A stretch of DNA of 64,000 bases from JASLBX01 sp036373915. GTDB lineage: Bacteria > Actinomycetota > Actinomycetes > Jiangellales > Jiangellaceae. Shown here piece after piece: positions 33,906-42,352 of this stretch; the first letter of the stretch is position 1, and each line of letters opens with the position of its first letter. The stretch covers positions 96,412-160,411 of the forward strand of contig DASUUU010000044.1 in the NCBI GenBank assembly GCA_036373915.1, in the 5' to 3' direction. The notes beneath the pieces are model-generated. The model saw nothing but the letters and a program-made list of their open reading frames with translations, was not told the DNA's origin and did not search any database. The position numbers were made by a program, and so were the translations under genes.

Positions 33906-34606
33906 GGACGCTCCTTGACCAACTTTGCCGCGACCTTCGGATCGGTCGGACCTTCCCCGTACGAGGGGCACCAGCGGGCCAGCGCACAGGCACCACAGGC
34001 AGGGCGCCGGGAATGGCATCGCCGCCGCCCATGCCAGATCAGCCGGTGGGACAGCATCGTCCAATCCTTCTTGGGGATCAACGCGCCCACCTCGGCTTCG
34101 ATCTTGTCCGGATCGGTCTGGCTCGTCCAGCCGAACCGTCGGGTCACGCGCCTGAAGTGGGTGTCGACCGTGATGCCGGGCACTCCGAACGCATTCCCGA
34201 GCACGACGTTGGCGGTCTTACGGCCGACGCCCGGTAGCGTGACGAGGTCCTTCATCCGTCCGGGCACCTCGCCACCGAACCGTTCGTCGATCGCCTTGGC
34301 CAGGCCGATGATCGACTTGGTCTTGGCCCGGAAGAAGCCGAGCGATTGGATGATCGTTTCAACTTCGTCCGGATCGGCGGCCGCCAGATCGGTCGGGGTT
34401 GGGAACTTGGCGAACAGCGCCGGCGTGGTCGCGTTGACCCGGACGTCCGTGGTCTGTGCCGACAACACGGTCGCCACGAGGAGTTCGTAAGGAGAGGTGA
34501 AATCCAGCTCGCAATGCGCGTCCGGATACATCATCGCCAGTTCGCGGTTCATCCGGCGAGCGCGGCGGACTAGGGCGAGTCGGGACTCGGTGGGGTTCTG
34601 CGGCAC
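33902..34606 (-). CDS. nth: Endonuclease III (DNA glycosylase/AP lyase)
   Basis: The 234-aa base-excision repair enzyme removes oxidised pyrimidines. The helix-hairpin-helix with catalytic Lys130 (LPGVGRKTANVVLG), catalytic Asp148 (VDTHFRRV) and the [4Fe-4S] ligands C197-x6-C204-x2-C207-x5-C213 are all present. It is first of the reverse-strand nth-NUDIX-marP operon and divergent from crp. Confidence 0.95.
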   Translation of the reverse strand: MPQNPTESRLALVRRARRMNRELAMMYPDAHCELDFTSPYELLVATVLSAQTTDVRVNATTPALFAKFPTPTDLAAADPDEVETIIQSLGFFRAKTKSIIGLAKAIDERFGGEVPGRMKDLVTLPGVGRKTANVVLGNAFGVPGITVDTHFRRVTRRFGWTSQTDPDKIEAEVGALIPKKDWTMLSHRLIWHGRRRCHSRRPACGACALARWCPSYGEGPTDPKVAAKLVKERP

Positions 34607-34661
34607 CTGCTAAGCCTACGGTTTGGAAGGTCAACCGAGCCCGCGTCCCACTACCGTGAGT

Positions 34662-34698
34662 CGGTGCCGGTGTGATCTGCGACACTAGACAGGCACCG
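34662..34698. promoter_or_regulatory. Extended dyad upstream of crp (possible Crp site)
   Basis: CGGTGCC (34662-34668) and GGCACCG (34692-34698) flank TGTGATCTGCGACACTA, whose left half matches the Crp half-site TGTGA; the right half is degenerate. It lies 22-58 bp before the crp start and close to the nth promoter region. Autoregulation by Crp is plausible. Confidence 0.3.
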
Positions 34699-34719
34699 GA
34701 TCCATGGAGGAGGCCTGGG

Positions 34720-35394
34720 GTGAACGACGTGCTGAGGAGCGCGCTGCTGTTTCGCGAACTCGACGATGAAGCAGCGTCGGCGCTGCGCGCGTCCATGGAA
34801 GAGGTCAAACTCGCCCGCGGTGAAGTCCTATTCCGCGAAGGCGACGCCGGCGACCGGATCTACGTCGTCGTCAGCGGCAAGGTCAAGCTCGGGCGCACCG
34901 CCCCTGACGGCCGGGAGAACCTGCTTGCCCTGCTCGGCCCAGGCCAGATGTTCGGCGAACTGTCGCTGTTCGACCCCGGTCCGCGGTCGGCGACGGCGAG
35001 CGCGGTGGGCGAGACAACATTGCTTGGACTCGGCCACGAAGACCTCTTGCCCTGGCTAACTGGACGCCCGGAAGTAGCGCGGAACCTGCTGGCCCAACTC
35101 GCGCAGCGGCTGCGGCGGTCCAACGACACGCTCGCCGATCTCGTCTTCGCCGACGTGCCGGGCCGGGTCGCCAAGCAGTTGCTGGATCTGTCCGAGCGGT
35201 TCGGGGTGCCGTCCGCCGAAGGAGTGCGCGTCGCACACGAGCTCACCCAGGAGGAGCTGGCCCAGCTCGTCGGGGCGTCACGCGAGACGGTCAACAAGGC
35301 CCTGGCCGATTTCGTCAGCCGCAGCTGGATACGGCTCGAGTCGCGTTCTGTCGTCCTGCTCGATATAGAGCGCCTGCGCAGGCGCGCCCGCTGA
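34720..35394 (+). CDS. crp: CRP/FNR-family transcription regulator
   Basis: The 224-aa protein has an N-terminal cNMP-binding domain (LFREGDAGDRIYVVVSGKVK, GQMFGELSLFDPGPRSATASA with the phosphate-binding GELSLFDPGPRSATA cassette) and a C-terminal winged helix (LTQEELAQLVGASRETVNKAL). The cassette retains the Glu and Arg that hold cAMP, so cAMP response is likely, as for Rv3676. GTG 34720 has GGAGGAGG 7 nt upstream, so the longer open frame is not used. It is divergent from nth. Confidence 0.95.
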   Translation: MNDVLRSALLFRELDDEAASALRASMEEVKLARGEVLFREGDAGDRIYVVVSGKVKLGRTAPDGRENLLALLGPGQMFGELSLFDPGPRSATASAVGETTLLGLGHEDLLPWLTGRPEVARNLLAQLAQRLRRSNDTLADLVFADVPGRVAKQLLDLSERFGVPSAEGVRVAHELTQEELAQLVGASRETVNKALADFVSRSWIRLESRSVVLLDIERLRRRAR

Positions 35395-35405
35395 CTGCCG
35401 CCCCG

Positions 35406-35482
35406 CCGTTCGATCACGTTCAGCAGGCGCAGCCCTGCCGCACCAGGCGCGTGCGGGTGGTACGGCGCCGACACGCCTGGTG
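35406..35482. repeat. GATCACGTTCAGCAG repeat plus hairpin after crp
   Basis: CCGTTCGATCACGTTCAGCAG, a one-mismatch copy of the acs-adjacent repeat, starts 12 nt after the crp stop. It is followed by a stem pairing CACCAGGCGCGTG (35441-35453) with CACGCCTGGTG (35472-35482) through a 2-nt bulge. Together they fill the gap between convergent crp and the CstA partner gene and probably end transcription. Confidence 0.55.
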
Positions 35483-35515
35483 GGCGGCCCACTCTGGGCG
35501 CAGCTGACCGAGCCG

Positions 35516-35965
35516 CTACTGAACCGGCCGCAGGCCGAGAGCGTCCCGGACGAGGCGAACGGCATCCGCGGGTGTCGGCAGCTCGCCGGAGCTGACCGTC
35601 AGTCCGTCGACGATAATGGCCGCGTAGGCCGGCCCGCGGAGTACGGCCTTGATCGCGTCGCCCCAACCCAGGCCCCGGCGACGGACGTCCTTGGCGATCA
35701 CCGGCGCCAGGTAGAGGTGATTGCGGGGGTCCACTATCTCAAGGTCGACGTCGGACGGCAGGTCGTCGCGCAGGGCCAGGTAGACCCGCGCCAGCGGGTC
35801 CCAATCGTCCCGCTCACCGAACCCCTGGTGCGCCTCGTGGTGCGTGGGGTTGATGCAGAGACCTTTGGTGGACCCGCCGCCGCAGCACCCTGCCCCGACC
35901 CCGTCGGACATGTCCCACGGCCGGATGAGCAGGACCCGATGGGCGGGTCCACCAGATTCGGTCAC
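35516..35965 (-). CDS. Small CCG-motif protein coupled to CstA
   Basis: No family is recognised with certainty. The 149-aa product contains RPWDMSDGVGAGCCGGGSTKGLC with Cys27, Cys28 and Cys37, followed by an acidic alpha/beta region (DVDLEIVDPRNHLYLAPVIAKD) that suggests a thioredoxin- or ferredoxin-like fold. It starts at a GTG sharing one base with the cstA stop (TAGTG), so synthesis is coupled to the transporter. The short YbdD-type partner usual beside CstA was not seen. A redox or metal role is inference. Confidence 0.75.
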   Translation of the reverse strand: MTESGGPAHRVLLIRPWDMSDGVGAGCCGGGSTKGLCINPTHHEAHQGFGERDDWDPLARVYLALRDDLPSDVDLEIVDPRNHLYLAPVIAKDVRRRGLGWGDAIKAVLRGPAYAAIIVDGLTVSSGELPTPADAVRLVRDALGLRPVQ

Positions 35966-37713
35966 TACTGGGTGTCTCCTCGGTCTACGTCGGCCGCCGT
36001 TGTGTCTCCGCTCTCGGTGACACCGGCACGGCGCTCACTTACCAGTGTACGCATCCGAAGGACTGCCTCGACGATCAACCACAGCGACAGCGCCAGGATG
36101 ATGACGTCGAGCGGTACGAGAATCCACCGCTCTTCGGCGTCCCAGAACTGGCCCAGCTGGACGATCAGCGCCCACACGGTCATGACCAGCAGGAACGCCA
36201 TCGGAATGAGTACTGCCGTCGGATTGCGCCGGTTCCTGGTGACCCACACTGCCACGACGGCGAGCGCGAGCCCGGCGGTCAGCTGGTTCGTCGTACCGAA
36301 CAGCCGCCACAATGTGCCGAACGCGAACCCCTGGTCGGTACTGCCCGGCATCAGCGCCAGGAACAGCGGCAGCGCGATGGCGATGAGCCCGGCCAGCGTG
36401 AGGTTCCGCGCCACCGTCCTCCAGCCGATGATGGTGGCGATCTCCTGCACGATGTAGCGCTGCAACCGGACGCCGGTGTCCATCGTGGTCGCGGCAAACG
36501 AGATGACGACAACCGCGGCGAACGTGCCCGCCAGGGTCAGCTCCACACCCAGGTTGTTCGCGAAGGCGGCGATGCCGTTCACGAAGTTGCCGACAGCGCC
36601 ACCAGATGCGGTCGCGAAGTCCGGGTACAGCTCCTCCCAGTCGACCCTGGTGGCCGCCACGCCGGCAGTGACCGCGAGGACCGATGCCAGGGCGAGGCTG
36701 CCCTCGCCGACCGCGCCCATGTAGCCGACATAGCGGGCGTCGGTCTCCTTGGCCAGCTGTTTGGACGTCGTCCCGGACGACACCAGCGAGTGGAACCCGG
36801 ATATCGCGCCGCAGGCGATGGTGATGAACAGGAACGGGAAGATGTTCGGCGAACCCTCCGGCAGGTTGTCGCGGAGGGCCGGCGCCACGATGCGGTCGAA
36901 CCCGACCAGGACGCCGATGAAGGTGACTCCGAGCGCGATGAACAGCTGGTGCGAATTGATGTAGTCGCGCGGTTGCAGCAGCAGCCAGACCGGCAGGCGG
37001 GACGCGATGAACGTGTAGATGAACATGATGATGATCCACACGTCACGAGGTGCCATGCCCAGCGAGTCGGCCAGCCCGGTGAGCTCGATCGGGTTGTTGT
37101 TGCCTACCCAGATCAGCACGTAGAGGCCGATCACGCCGATGATCGACGGCACCAGCGCGGGGCTACGCGTCCGGTAGATGTACTGACCGATGGCGATGGC
37201 CAGCGGGATCTCCAGGAAGATCGGGATCACCGCGCCCGGCCGGGCCACGAACAGATTGCCGATGACGACTGCGAATACGGCGTTGACCAGCGTCAACAGG
37301 AAGAAGATGATCAGCAGGAACAGAATCCTGGACCGCCTGCTGATGACCTCGCTGGCCAGTGTCCCGATGTTCCGCGCCTTGTGCCGCACCGACACCACCA
37401 GGGCACCGAAGTCGTGCACACCAGCGGCGAAGATCGTGCCCAGTGTGATCCACAGCAGCGCCGGCACCCATCCCCAGAACACCGCGATCGCCGGGCCGAC
37501 GATCGGCGCCGCGCCCGCGACCGAGGTGAAGTGGTGGCCGAACACCACATGCTTGTTGGTCGGGACGTAGTCGATCCCGTCGGCGAACTCGTGCGCCGGC
37601 GTCACGAACGCGGGATCGAGTGCGTAAACCTTGGTCGCCAAGTACTTCGAGTAATAGATGTACCCGAGCGCATAGAGGAACATAACGACAACAGCGACAA
37701 TGATGGCTGGCAA
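35965..37713 (-). CDS. cstA: CstA-family carbon starvation / pyruvate or peptide transporter
   Basis: The 582-aa protein has about 16 helices and strong CstA signatures: NKHVVFGHHFTSVAGAAPIVGPAIAVFWGW, HDFGALVVSVRHKARNIG in outline, and SGFHSLVSSGTTSKQL. CstA proteins import pyruvate or peptides during carbon limitation, usually under cAMP-Crp control; crp lies close by. The start is TTG 37713, preceded by AAGGAGG 5 nt upstream. A C-terminal hydrophilic tail (about 555-582) precedes the stop overlapping the next gene. Confidence 0.94.
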   Translation of the reverse strand: MPAIIVAVVVMFLYALGYIYYSKYLATKVYALDPAFVTPAHEFADGIDYVPTNKHVVFGHHFTSVAGAAPIVGPAIAVFWGWVPALLWITLGTIFAAGVHDFGALVVSVRHKARNIGTLASEVISRRSRILFLLIIFFLLTLVNAVFAVVIGNLFVARPGAVIPIFLEIPLAIAIGQYIYRTRSPALVPSIIGVIGLYVLIWVGNNNPIELTGLADSLGMAPRDVWIIIMFIYTFIASRLPVWLLLQPRDYINSHQLFIALGVTFIGVLVGFDRIVAPALRDNLPEGSPNIFPFLFITIACGAISGFHSLVSSGTTSKQLAKETDARYVGYMGAVGEGSLALASVLAVTAGVAATRVDWEELYPDFATASGGAVGNFVNGIAAFANNLGVELTLAGTFAAVVVISFAATTMDTGVRLQRYIVQEIATIIGWRTVARNLTLAGLIAIALPLFLALMPGSTDQGFAFGTLWRLFGTTNQLTAGLALAVVAVWVTRNRRNPTAVLIPMAFLLVMTVWALIVQLGQFWDAEERWILVPLDVIILALSLWLIVEAVLRMRTLVSERRAGVTESGDTTAADVDRGDTQ

Positions 37714-37859
37714 GGCTGCCTCCTTGCAGTCGCGGGCCTAGCCGCGCCTCCCCCGGGGTCGCGACACCGTAGGATCTGGTGGCACTATGGCGCAAGTCAC
37801 ACAGGCCGGTCAATAGTGTGACATTCATTCGAAACCTTATTGACACACGGAGGGTTCAG

Positions 37860-38630
37860 CTGGACGTCAGCCTTCGCCAACCGGTCAGGGCCGCCACGGT
37901 GGCCGAACTGACCTGGGTCAGCGCGACCGGCGTACCGGACTCACTCCCGGTTACTCCCCTGCTATGGGGTGATCAACCCGTCGTTGCCTACCCGTACGCG
38001 TACGCAGACTTGGCCCGCCAAGTAGCCTCGTCGGCCGCCGTCGCGCTCACCCTCTCCGACTCTCGGATGACCAGCAGCGGGTGGCGCGCGATGACCGCGA
38101 CCGGGCACGCGCGCCTCATCGAGGACCCGCAGGGCGAGGCGTTCCGTGATCACTTACTTCGCGAAGAGCTTCGCAAGCACCCGCCCTCGCGAACACTGGC
38201 CGACTCGGTCATGCTTCAGCGCGAGCACTGGTGGTTCTTGCCCCGGCTGATCGTCGTCCTCGACCTTGGCCCGCCCACGCCCGTCGAGCCGCGCACGGAC
38301 GCGGAGTGCCAAGTGCTGTCCGTCTGGGACGGCTACCTGCTCCACGTCGACACCGTCCGCGTCACCGATGCGGGCCCGGACCGGTTAGAGTTCGCCAGCC
38401 TGGCCGGGCGGCCGCCGCTGGATGGTCCCGCGGTCTTGCTCGGCCATGATTTCTCAGTCCCAGACCTCGAGCGCTGGACCCCGTGGGTGACCCGAGGCAC
38501 GGTCACCGGTGACACGCTCTCAGTCACCGAGTGGCCCGAACGCACCACCCTGGAACCCAATCTGACCCTCCGCCAGCGGTACCGCCGCCAGCGCGATCTC
38601 GAGAAGGCCTGCCGCGCCAACATCCCCTAA
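37860..38630 (+). CDS. Hypothetical protein with pyridoxamine-phosphate-oxidase-like split-barrel N-terminus
   Basis: The product (about 256 aa) has VAELTWVSATGVPDSLPVTPLLWGDQPVVAYPY, DLARQVASSAAVALTLSD and TATGHARLIEDPQGEAF in outline, an arrangement seen in flavin-binding split-barrel proteins; heme or F420 oxidoreductases have similar layouts. The start is uncertain. GGAGGG at 37850-37855 is 4 nt before an in-frame CTG 37860, whereas GTG 37818 and ATG 37779 lie upstream without a good site. A TTA codon is at 38154. It is divergent from cstA and ends next to a TGATCATG palindrome. Confidence 0.72.
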   Translation: MDVSLRQPVRAATVAELTWVSATGVPDSLPVTPLLWGDQPVVAYPYAYADLARQVASSAAVALTLSDSRMTSSGWRAMTATGHARLIEDPQGEAFRDHLLREELRKHPPSRTLADSVMLQREHWWFLPRLIVVLDLGPPTPVEPRTDAECQVLSVWDGYLLHVDTVRVTDAGPDRLEFASLAGRPPLDGPAVLLGHDFSVPDLERWTPWVTRGTVTGDTLSVTEWPERTTLEPNLTLRQRYRRQRDLEKACRANIP

Positions 38631-38634
38631 CCCA

Positions 38635-38744
38635 CCTCGCTGATCATGCAAGTAGGGTTCGACACGCCGATTTGTCCGCATCCTTGCGCGAGGTGTGTAT
38701 CGGACATTTCGGCGTGTCGTCCCACTCTTGCATGATCAGCGAGG
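38635..38744. repeat. TGATCATG palindrome element (copy B)
   Basis: Arms of 36 nt (38635-38670 and 38709-38744) match at 31 positions, with CCTCGCTGATCATGCAAG at the outer ends and CGACACGCCGA inside. Pairing continues inward (TGTCCG with CGGACA). The right outer arm supplies the TGA stop of the reverse-strand metallo-beta-lactamase gene. The core is shared with copy A at 31984-32079. Confidence 0.85.
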
Positions 38745-39494
38745 TTGGGGGGACTGGAGGTAGTCGAGCTGTGCCCGCACGCTCGCCTCTGCCGCGGGCC
38801 AGAGCACGCGGTCGACATCGGCGTAGACGATCTCGACGACCTCCAGAGGGGTCGTGGCGCCGGCCGCCACAGCTGCCCTGACCTGGTCGAGCCGCTCCTC
38901 CCGGTGTGCGATGTAGTCGGCCGCAACCGCGCCGGCGTCGGGGCGGACCGGCCCGTGGCCGGGCAACACCAGCACTCCCCGGAGCCGGCTCAGCCGCCGC
39001 AGCGAGTCGAGGTACGGCCCGAGTTGGCCGTCCGGATGAGCGACCACTGTCGTACCGCGGCCCAGGATCGTGTCACCCGTGAGCACCGCCAGGTCCCCGT
39101 CGCGGGCGAGGTCGAAGCACACGGAATCCGACGTGTGCCCGGGCGTGTGCAGGACCCGAATCTGCAGGTCGGGCACGTCCACGAGCGCGCCGTCAGAGCT
39201 GAGCGGATCCGCGTCGATGCACAGGTCCGGATCCCGGGCCAGCGTCGGCGCCCCGGTCATCTCGTGGAACCGCCGCGACGATTCGGCGTGGTCGGGGTGA
39301 CGGTGGGTCAGCAGCACGACGGTCACCGGACCGAGCGCGGCCACCGACTCCAGGTGATCGTCCAGCAGTGGCCCCGGATCGACCACGACGTTGCCCGCTG
39401 AGGTAGCGAGAACGTACGTGTTGGTGCCGTCGAGCGTCATCGGGCTGGGGTTGTCGGCACGCACGAGAGTGCACCAGGACGGCAGCGTCGTCAT
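38736..39494 (-). CDS. Metallo-beta-lactamase fold hydrolase (Rv3677c-like)
   Basis: The 252-aa enzyme has the HRHPDH zinc motif (consensus HxHxDH), the second His in HTPGHTSDSVCF, Asp in LTGDTILGRG and His in LPGHGPV, so the binuclear site is complete. The N-terminal DNPSPMTLDGTNTYVL is typical of the LACTB2/endoribonuclease-like subgroup. It may act as a hydrolase or an RNase. ATG 39494 is used; GTG 39500 is equally open. The stop lies within a palindrome. Confidence 0.9.
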   Translation of the reverse strand: MTTLPSWCTLVRADNPSPMTLDGTNTYVLATSAGNVVVDPGPLLDDHLESVAALGPVTVVLLTHRHPDHAESSRRFHEMTGAPTLARDPDLCIDADPLSSDGALVDVPDLQIRVLHTPGHTSDSVCFDLARDGDLAVLTGDTILGRGTTVVAHPDGQLGPYLDSLRRLSRLRGVLVLPGHGPVRPDAGAVAADYIAHREERLDQVRAAVAAGATTPLEVVEIVYADVDRVLWPAAEASVRAQLDYLQSPQPR

Positions 39495-39525
39495 GGGCAC
39501 ACCATCGCATGGCAGCCTGGTTCGG

Positions 39526-41049
39526 CTACAACAGCCGGGCGAGCACGTCCTGTGCCCCCGCTCCTCGCTCCGCGTCGATCTCTCCCTCGGAGATCCACTT
39601 GTCCAGTTCGTCGGTGAGCTTTCGAGCTTCCTGTTTGCGTTGGCCCGGCGGTTCGGTGTCCAAGATCTTGCGCAGCTCAGACGACAGGTTCTCCGCCTTG
39701 CTGCCCCACGACTCGCGGTCGCTGCTCACATCGGCGAACATCTCACTGACACCGGCCAGTTCAGGTTCGGACGGCCGGCTCTCCTGCTCCAAGACGTCGA
39801 TCGTGGCGCGTCCGAGTTCTGGATCGAGCTCGTGCTCGGCCGTCCACTTGCCGACCTCCTCGATAAGCTTGCGCGCCTCCTCGTCGTCCGGGCCGGCGGC
39901 CAACTTGGTCAGCTTGTCCAGCAAGTCTCCGGCCTTGTCGTCGCCCTGATCGGCCGCTGCCACGGTCTCGATCAGGCCGTCGAGGTCCGAGAGCTCATCA
40001 CCATCAGCCTCGTCACCGGGCGGTGGTTCCGCATCCTGCGTCTCGGTCTCGGCGCCCGCGGGTGGATTGGCCGTGCCGACGTCGTCGTCACCGGTCATGA
40101 TGTACGCCGCGGCGATGCCGAGGACGGCCAGCAGGCCGATCAACACCGGCAGCCATCGACGACGGGCCGGCGGCTGAACGGGGAGTTGCTGCGCTAAGCC
40201 ACTCAGCACCGTCGTGGGAGGGCCGGCCGAGTCGAACGCCGGCGCGCCGAGCAGCGCAGTGCGCATCTCGTTGGCTGAGCCAAACCGCTGAGCCGGGTCC
40301 TTGGCCAGAGCCCGCTCCGCGACGGCCGCGATCTCGGCCGGCACGTCCGGAGCCAGGTCGCGCACCGAGCGAAGCCGCTGTTGCTGGTGCGCCACCGCAA
40401 GCGCCACCGGGGTGTCGGCGGCAAAGGGCGGACATCCGGTCAGGCACTCGTACATCACCGCGCCGAGCGAGTAGATGTCACTTGCCGGCGTGGCCCGCTG
40501 CCCCGCCACCCGCTCAGGGGCCAGGTACCTGGGCGTCCCTAGAACGTGGTCCCCGGTGGTCGAATGCGTGACGGCATCGGTGACCACGGTGGCGATGCCG
40601 AAGTCGACCAGCTTCACCCCGCCGCTGGCCGGTAGCAGGATGTTGGACGGCTTGACGTCGCGGTGCACCAGGCCGCGATCATGAGCGGCCTGCAGCCCGG
40701 CCAGGACGCCGGCAACCATCGGCACTGTCTCGTAGACCGACAAGCGGCCGGCGTCACGGATTCGGTCCGCGAGGCTCCGCCCGTCGATGTGCTCCATCAC
40801 GATGAACGGGCGGCCGGCGTCGTCACCGACATCGAAGACCGCGACGGTGTTGGAGTGTTGCAGGCCGGCCGCGACCTGCGCCTCGCGAACGAAGCGCTCC
40901 CGGTTCACCGGATCACGGAGCTGGGCCGGATGGATGATCTTTACGGCTACCCGGCGCCGGAGAACCTGATCGTAGCCATGGTGAACCTCAGCCATGCCGC
41001 CGTAGCCGAGGAGCCCGGCAAGCTCGTACCTTCCGGCCAGTAGTGTCAT
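39526..41049 (-). CDS. PknB-type Ser/Thr protein kinase with duplicated extracytoplasmic helical domain
   Basis: The 507-aa receptor kinase has a complete cytoplasmic kinase domain: G-loop GYGGMAEV (15-22), Lys37, HRD 129-131, DFG 149-151 and APE 177-179. A membrane helix spans about 299-318. The outer part is acidic, then holds two copies of a helical unit (about 357-422 and 434-506) that share EARKL..E..KW and later ..D.E.G....DVL. There are no PASTA domains. The ATG overlaps the NUDIX stop, so the kinase is co-expressed with that gene. The ligand is unknown. Confidence 0.93.
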   Translation of the reverse strand: MTLLAGRYELAGLLGYGGMAEVHHGYDQVLRRRVAVKIIHPAQLRDPVNRERFVREAQVAAGLQHSNTVAVFDVGDDAGRPFIVMEHIDGRSLADRIRDAGRLSVYETVPMVAGVLAGLQAAHDRGLVHRDVKPSNILLPASGGVKLVDFGIATVVTDAVTHSTTGDHVLGTPRYLAPERVAGQRATPASDIYSLGAVMYECLTGCPPFAADTPVALAVAHQQQRLRSVRDLAPDVPAEIAAVAERALAKDPAQRFGSANEMRTALLGAPAFDSAGPPTTVLSGLAQQLPVQPPARRRWLPVLIGLLAVLGIAAAYIMTGDDDVGTANPPAGAETETQDAEPPPGDEADGDELSDLDGLIETVAAADQGDDKAGDLLDKLTKLAAGPDDEEARKLIEEVGKWTAEHELDPELGRATIDVLEQESRPSEPELAGVSEMFADVSSDRESWGSKAENLSSELRKILDTEPPGQRKQEARKLTDELDKWISEGEIDAERGAGAQDVLARLL

Positions 41050-41888
41050 CGTCGATCGTCACCTGGATACCCGGGATCGCCAGGAAGTAGCGCCCAGACC
41101 GCATCTCCATCGTCCACCCAGCCGGGCATGATCGTCTCGATTGCCCGGCCGGCCGCCGCTTCCACGACCGCGGCGACGGAGTCACAGGAAGCCAGCTGCT
41201 CCAGGACGACCCGCGTGGGCGGGAGCATAGCTACCTCGCCCCTGTCAGCAGCGGTTATGGCATCCGGCGGGCGGATCCAATCAGCGTGGTCTGCCTCGCC
41301 GGACACGTCCCGCGCTTGCTGTCCGTCGGGAAGCGCGGCGGCGAAGAACCAAGTGTCGTAGCGCCGCTGCTCGAACCGCGGCGTGATCCAGTGCGCCCAG
41401 GGGACCAGCAGATCGCTCCGGACGGCCAGGCCGCGCCGCTCGAACAGTTCGGAGAGTGCGAGCCGGCGATCCACCAGGGCCTGACGATCTGCCTCCCAGT
41501 CCGGACCGTTGGCGGCGACGTTGGGTTCGGCCAGCAGGACGCCGGCCTCCTCGAACGTCTCACGAACCGCGGCGCACACGAAACCGCGGGCTGATCCCTC
41601 ATCGGTGCCGAGGCGGTAGGCCCAACCCGCTGGATCGAGTCCGGACCAGGCGATGCCCTCGTCGGTCACATCGCGCACGTCGACGCGACCACCAGGAAAC
41701 GCGTGCATGCCGGCCGCAAACGCCATGCTGGACCGCCTGCGCAGGACGTACGCCTCCAGGCCCGAGCCGGCGTCGCGGAGCAGAATCACCGTTGCCGCCG
41801 GGCGCGGCTCGACCGGTGTCAACCCGCCGGCGACGAACGCCCTGGCCCGCTCCGCGAGCGGCGGTGGCAGCCACCTGCGTGCGGACAA
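41046..41888 (-). CDS. NUDIX hydrolase with insertion (NUDT19-like)
   Basis: This 280-aa protein has AATVILLRDAGSGLEAYVLRR, FAAGMHAFPGGRVD and, after an insertion of about 40 residues, AAVRETFEEAGVLLAE. The split Nudix box is typical of the NUDT19/Rv3678-neighbour subgroup, which act on CoA derivatives. No better start is available than TTG 41888, 5 nt after the RidA stop. It sits in the DUF4177-RidA-NUDIX-kinase operon. Confidence 0.87.
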   Translation of the reverse strand: MSARRWLPPPLAERARAFVAGGLTPVEPRPAATVILLRDAGSGLEAYVLRRRSSMAFAAGMHAFPGGRVDVRDVTDEGIAWSGLDPAGWAYRLGTDEGSARGFVCAAVRETFEEAGVLLAEPNVAANGPDWEADRQALVDRRLALSELFERRGLAVRSDLLVPWAHWITPRFEQRRYDTWFFAAALPDGQQARDVSGEADHADWIRPPDAITAADRGEVAMLPPTRVVLEQLASCDSVAAVVEAAAGRAIETIMPGWVDDGDAVWALLPGDPGYPGDDRR

Positions 41889-41893
41889 TCCGC

Positions 41894-42352
41894 TCAGCCG
41901 ACCTCGACGATCATCTCGACCTCAACCGGAACGTCGAGCGGCAGAGCGGCAACACCGACGGCACTGCGCGCGTGCTGTCCGGCGCTCCCGAAGGCGGCGC
42001 CGAGCAGTTCGCTGGCTCCGTTGATCACCTGAGGCTGGCCGGTGAAGTCCGGTGTCGAGGCCACAAAGCCGACGACCTTCACCACCCGCTTGACGGCCGA
42101 CAGTTCGCCCACCTCCGCCTTGACCGCCGCGATGGCGTTGAGCGCGCATTGGCGGGCACATGCCACCGCTTGCTCGGGGGTGACCTCCGCCCCGACCTTG
42201 CCGGTGTACAACAGTTCGTCACCGCGCCGCGGCACCTGACCTGAGACGTAGACGTACGGGCCGGTCCGCACGGTTGGAACGTACGCCGCTACGGGGGCGA
42301 CCACGTCGGGCACGGGCTCACCCATCTCGGCGAGCCGTTCTTCGGGCGTCAT
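41894..42352 (-). CDS. RidA-family (YjgF/UK114) imine deaminase-like protein
   Basis: The 152-aa protein shows YVPTVRTGPYVYVSGQVPRRG, ALNAIAAVKAEVGEL, VVGFVASTPDF, and HARSAVGVAALPLDVPVEVEMI with the conserved Arg (ARSAVGV) that anchors the enamine/imine carboxylate. RidA removes reactive 2-aminoacrylate. Some members instead bind other ligands. ATG 42352 overlaps the DUF4177 stop (ATGA). It is the counterpart of Rv3678c. Confidence 0.9.
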   Translation of the reverse strand: MTPEERLAEMGEPVPDVVAPVAAYVPTVRTGPYVYVSGQVPRRGDELLYTGKVGAEVTPEQAVACARQCALNAIAAVKAEVGELSAVKRVVKVVGFVASTPDFTGQPQVINGASELLGAAFGSAGQHARSAVGVAALPLDVPVEVEMIVEVG

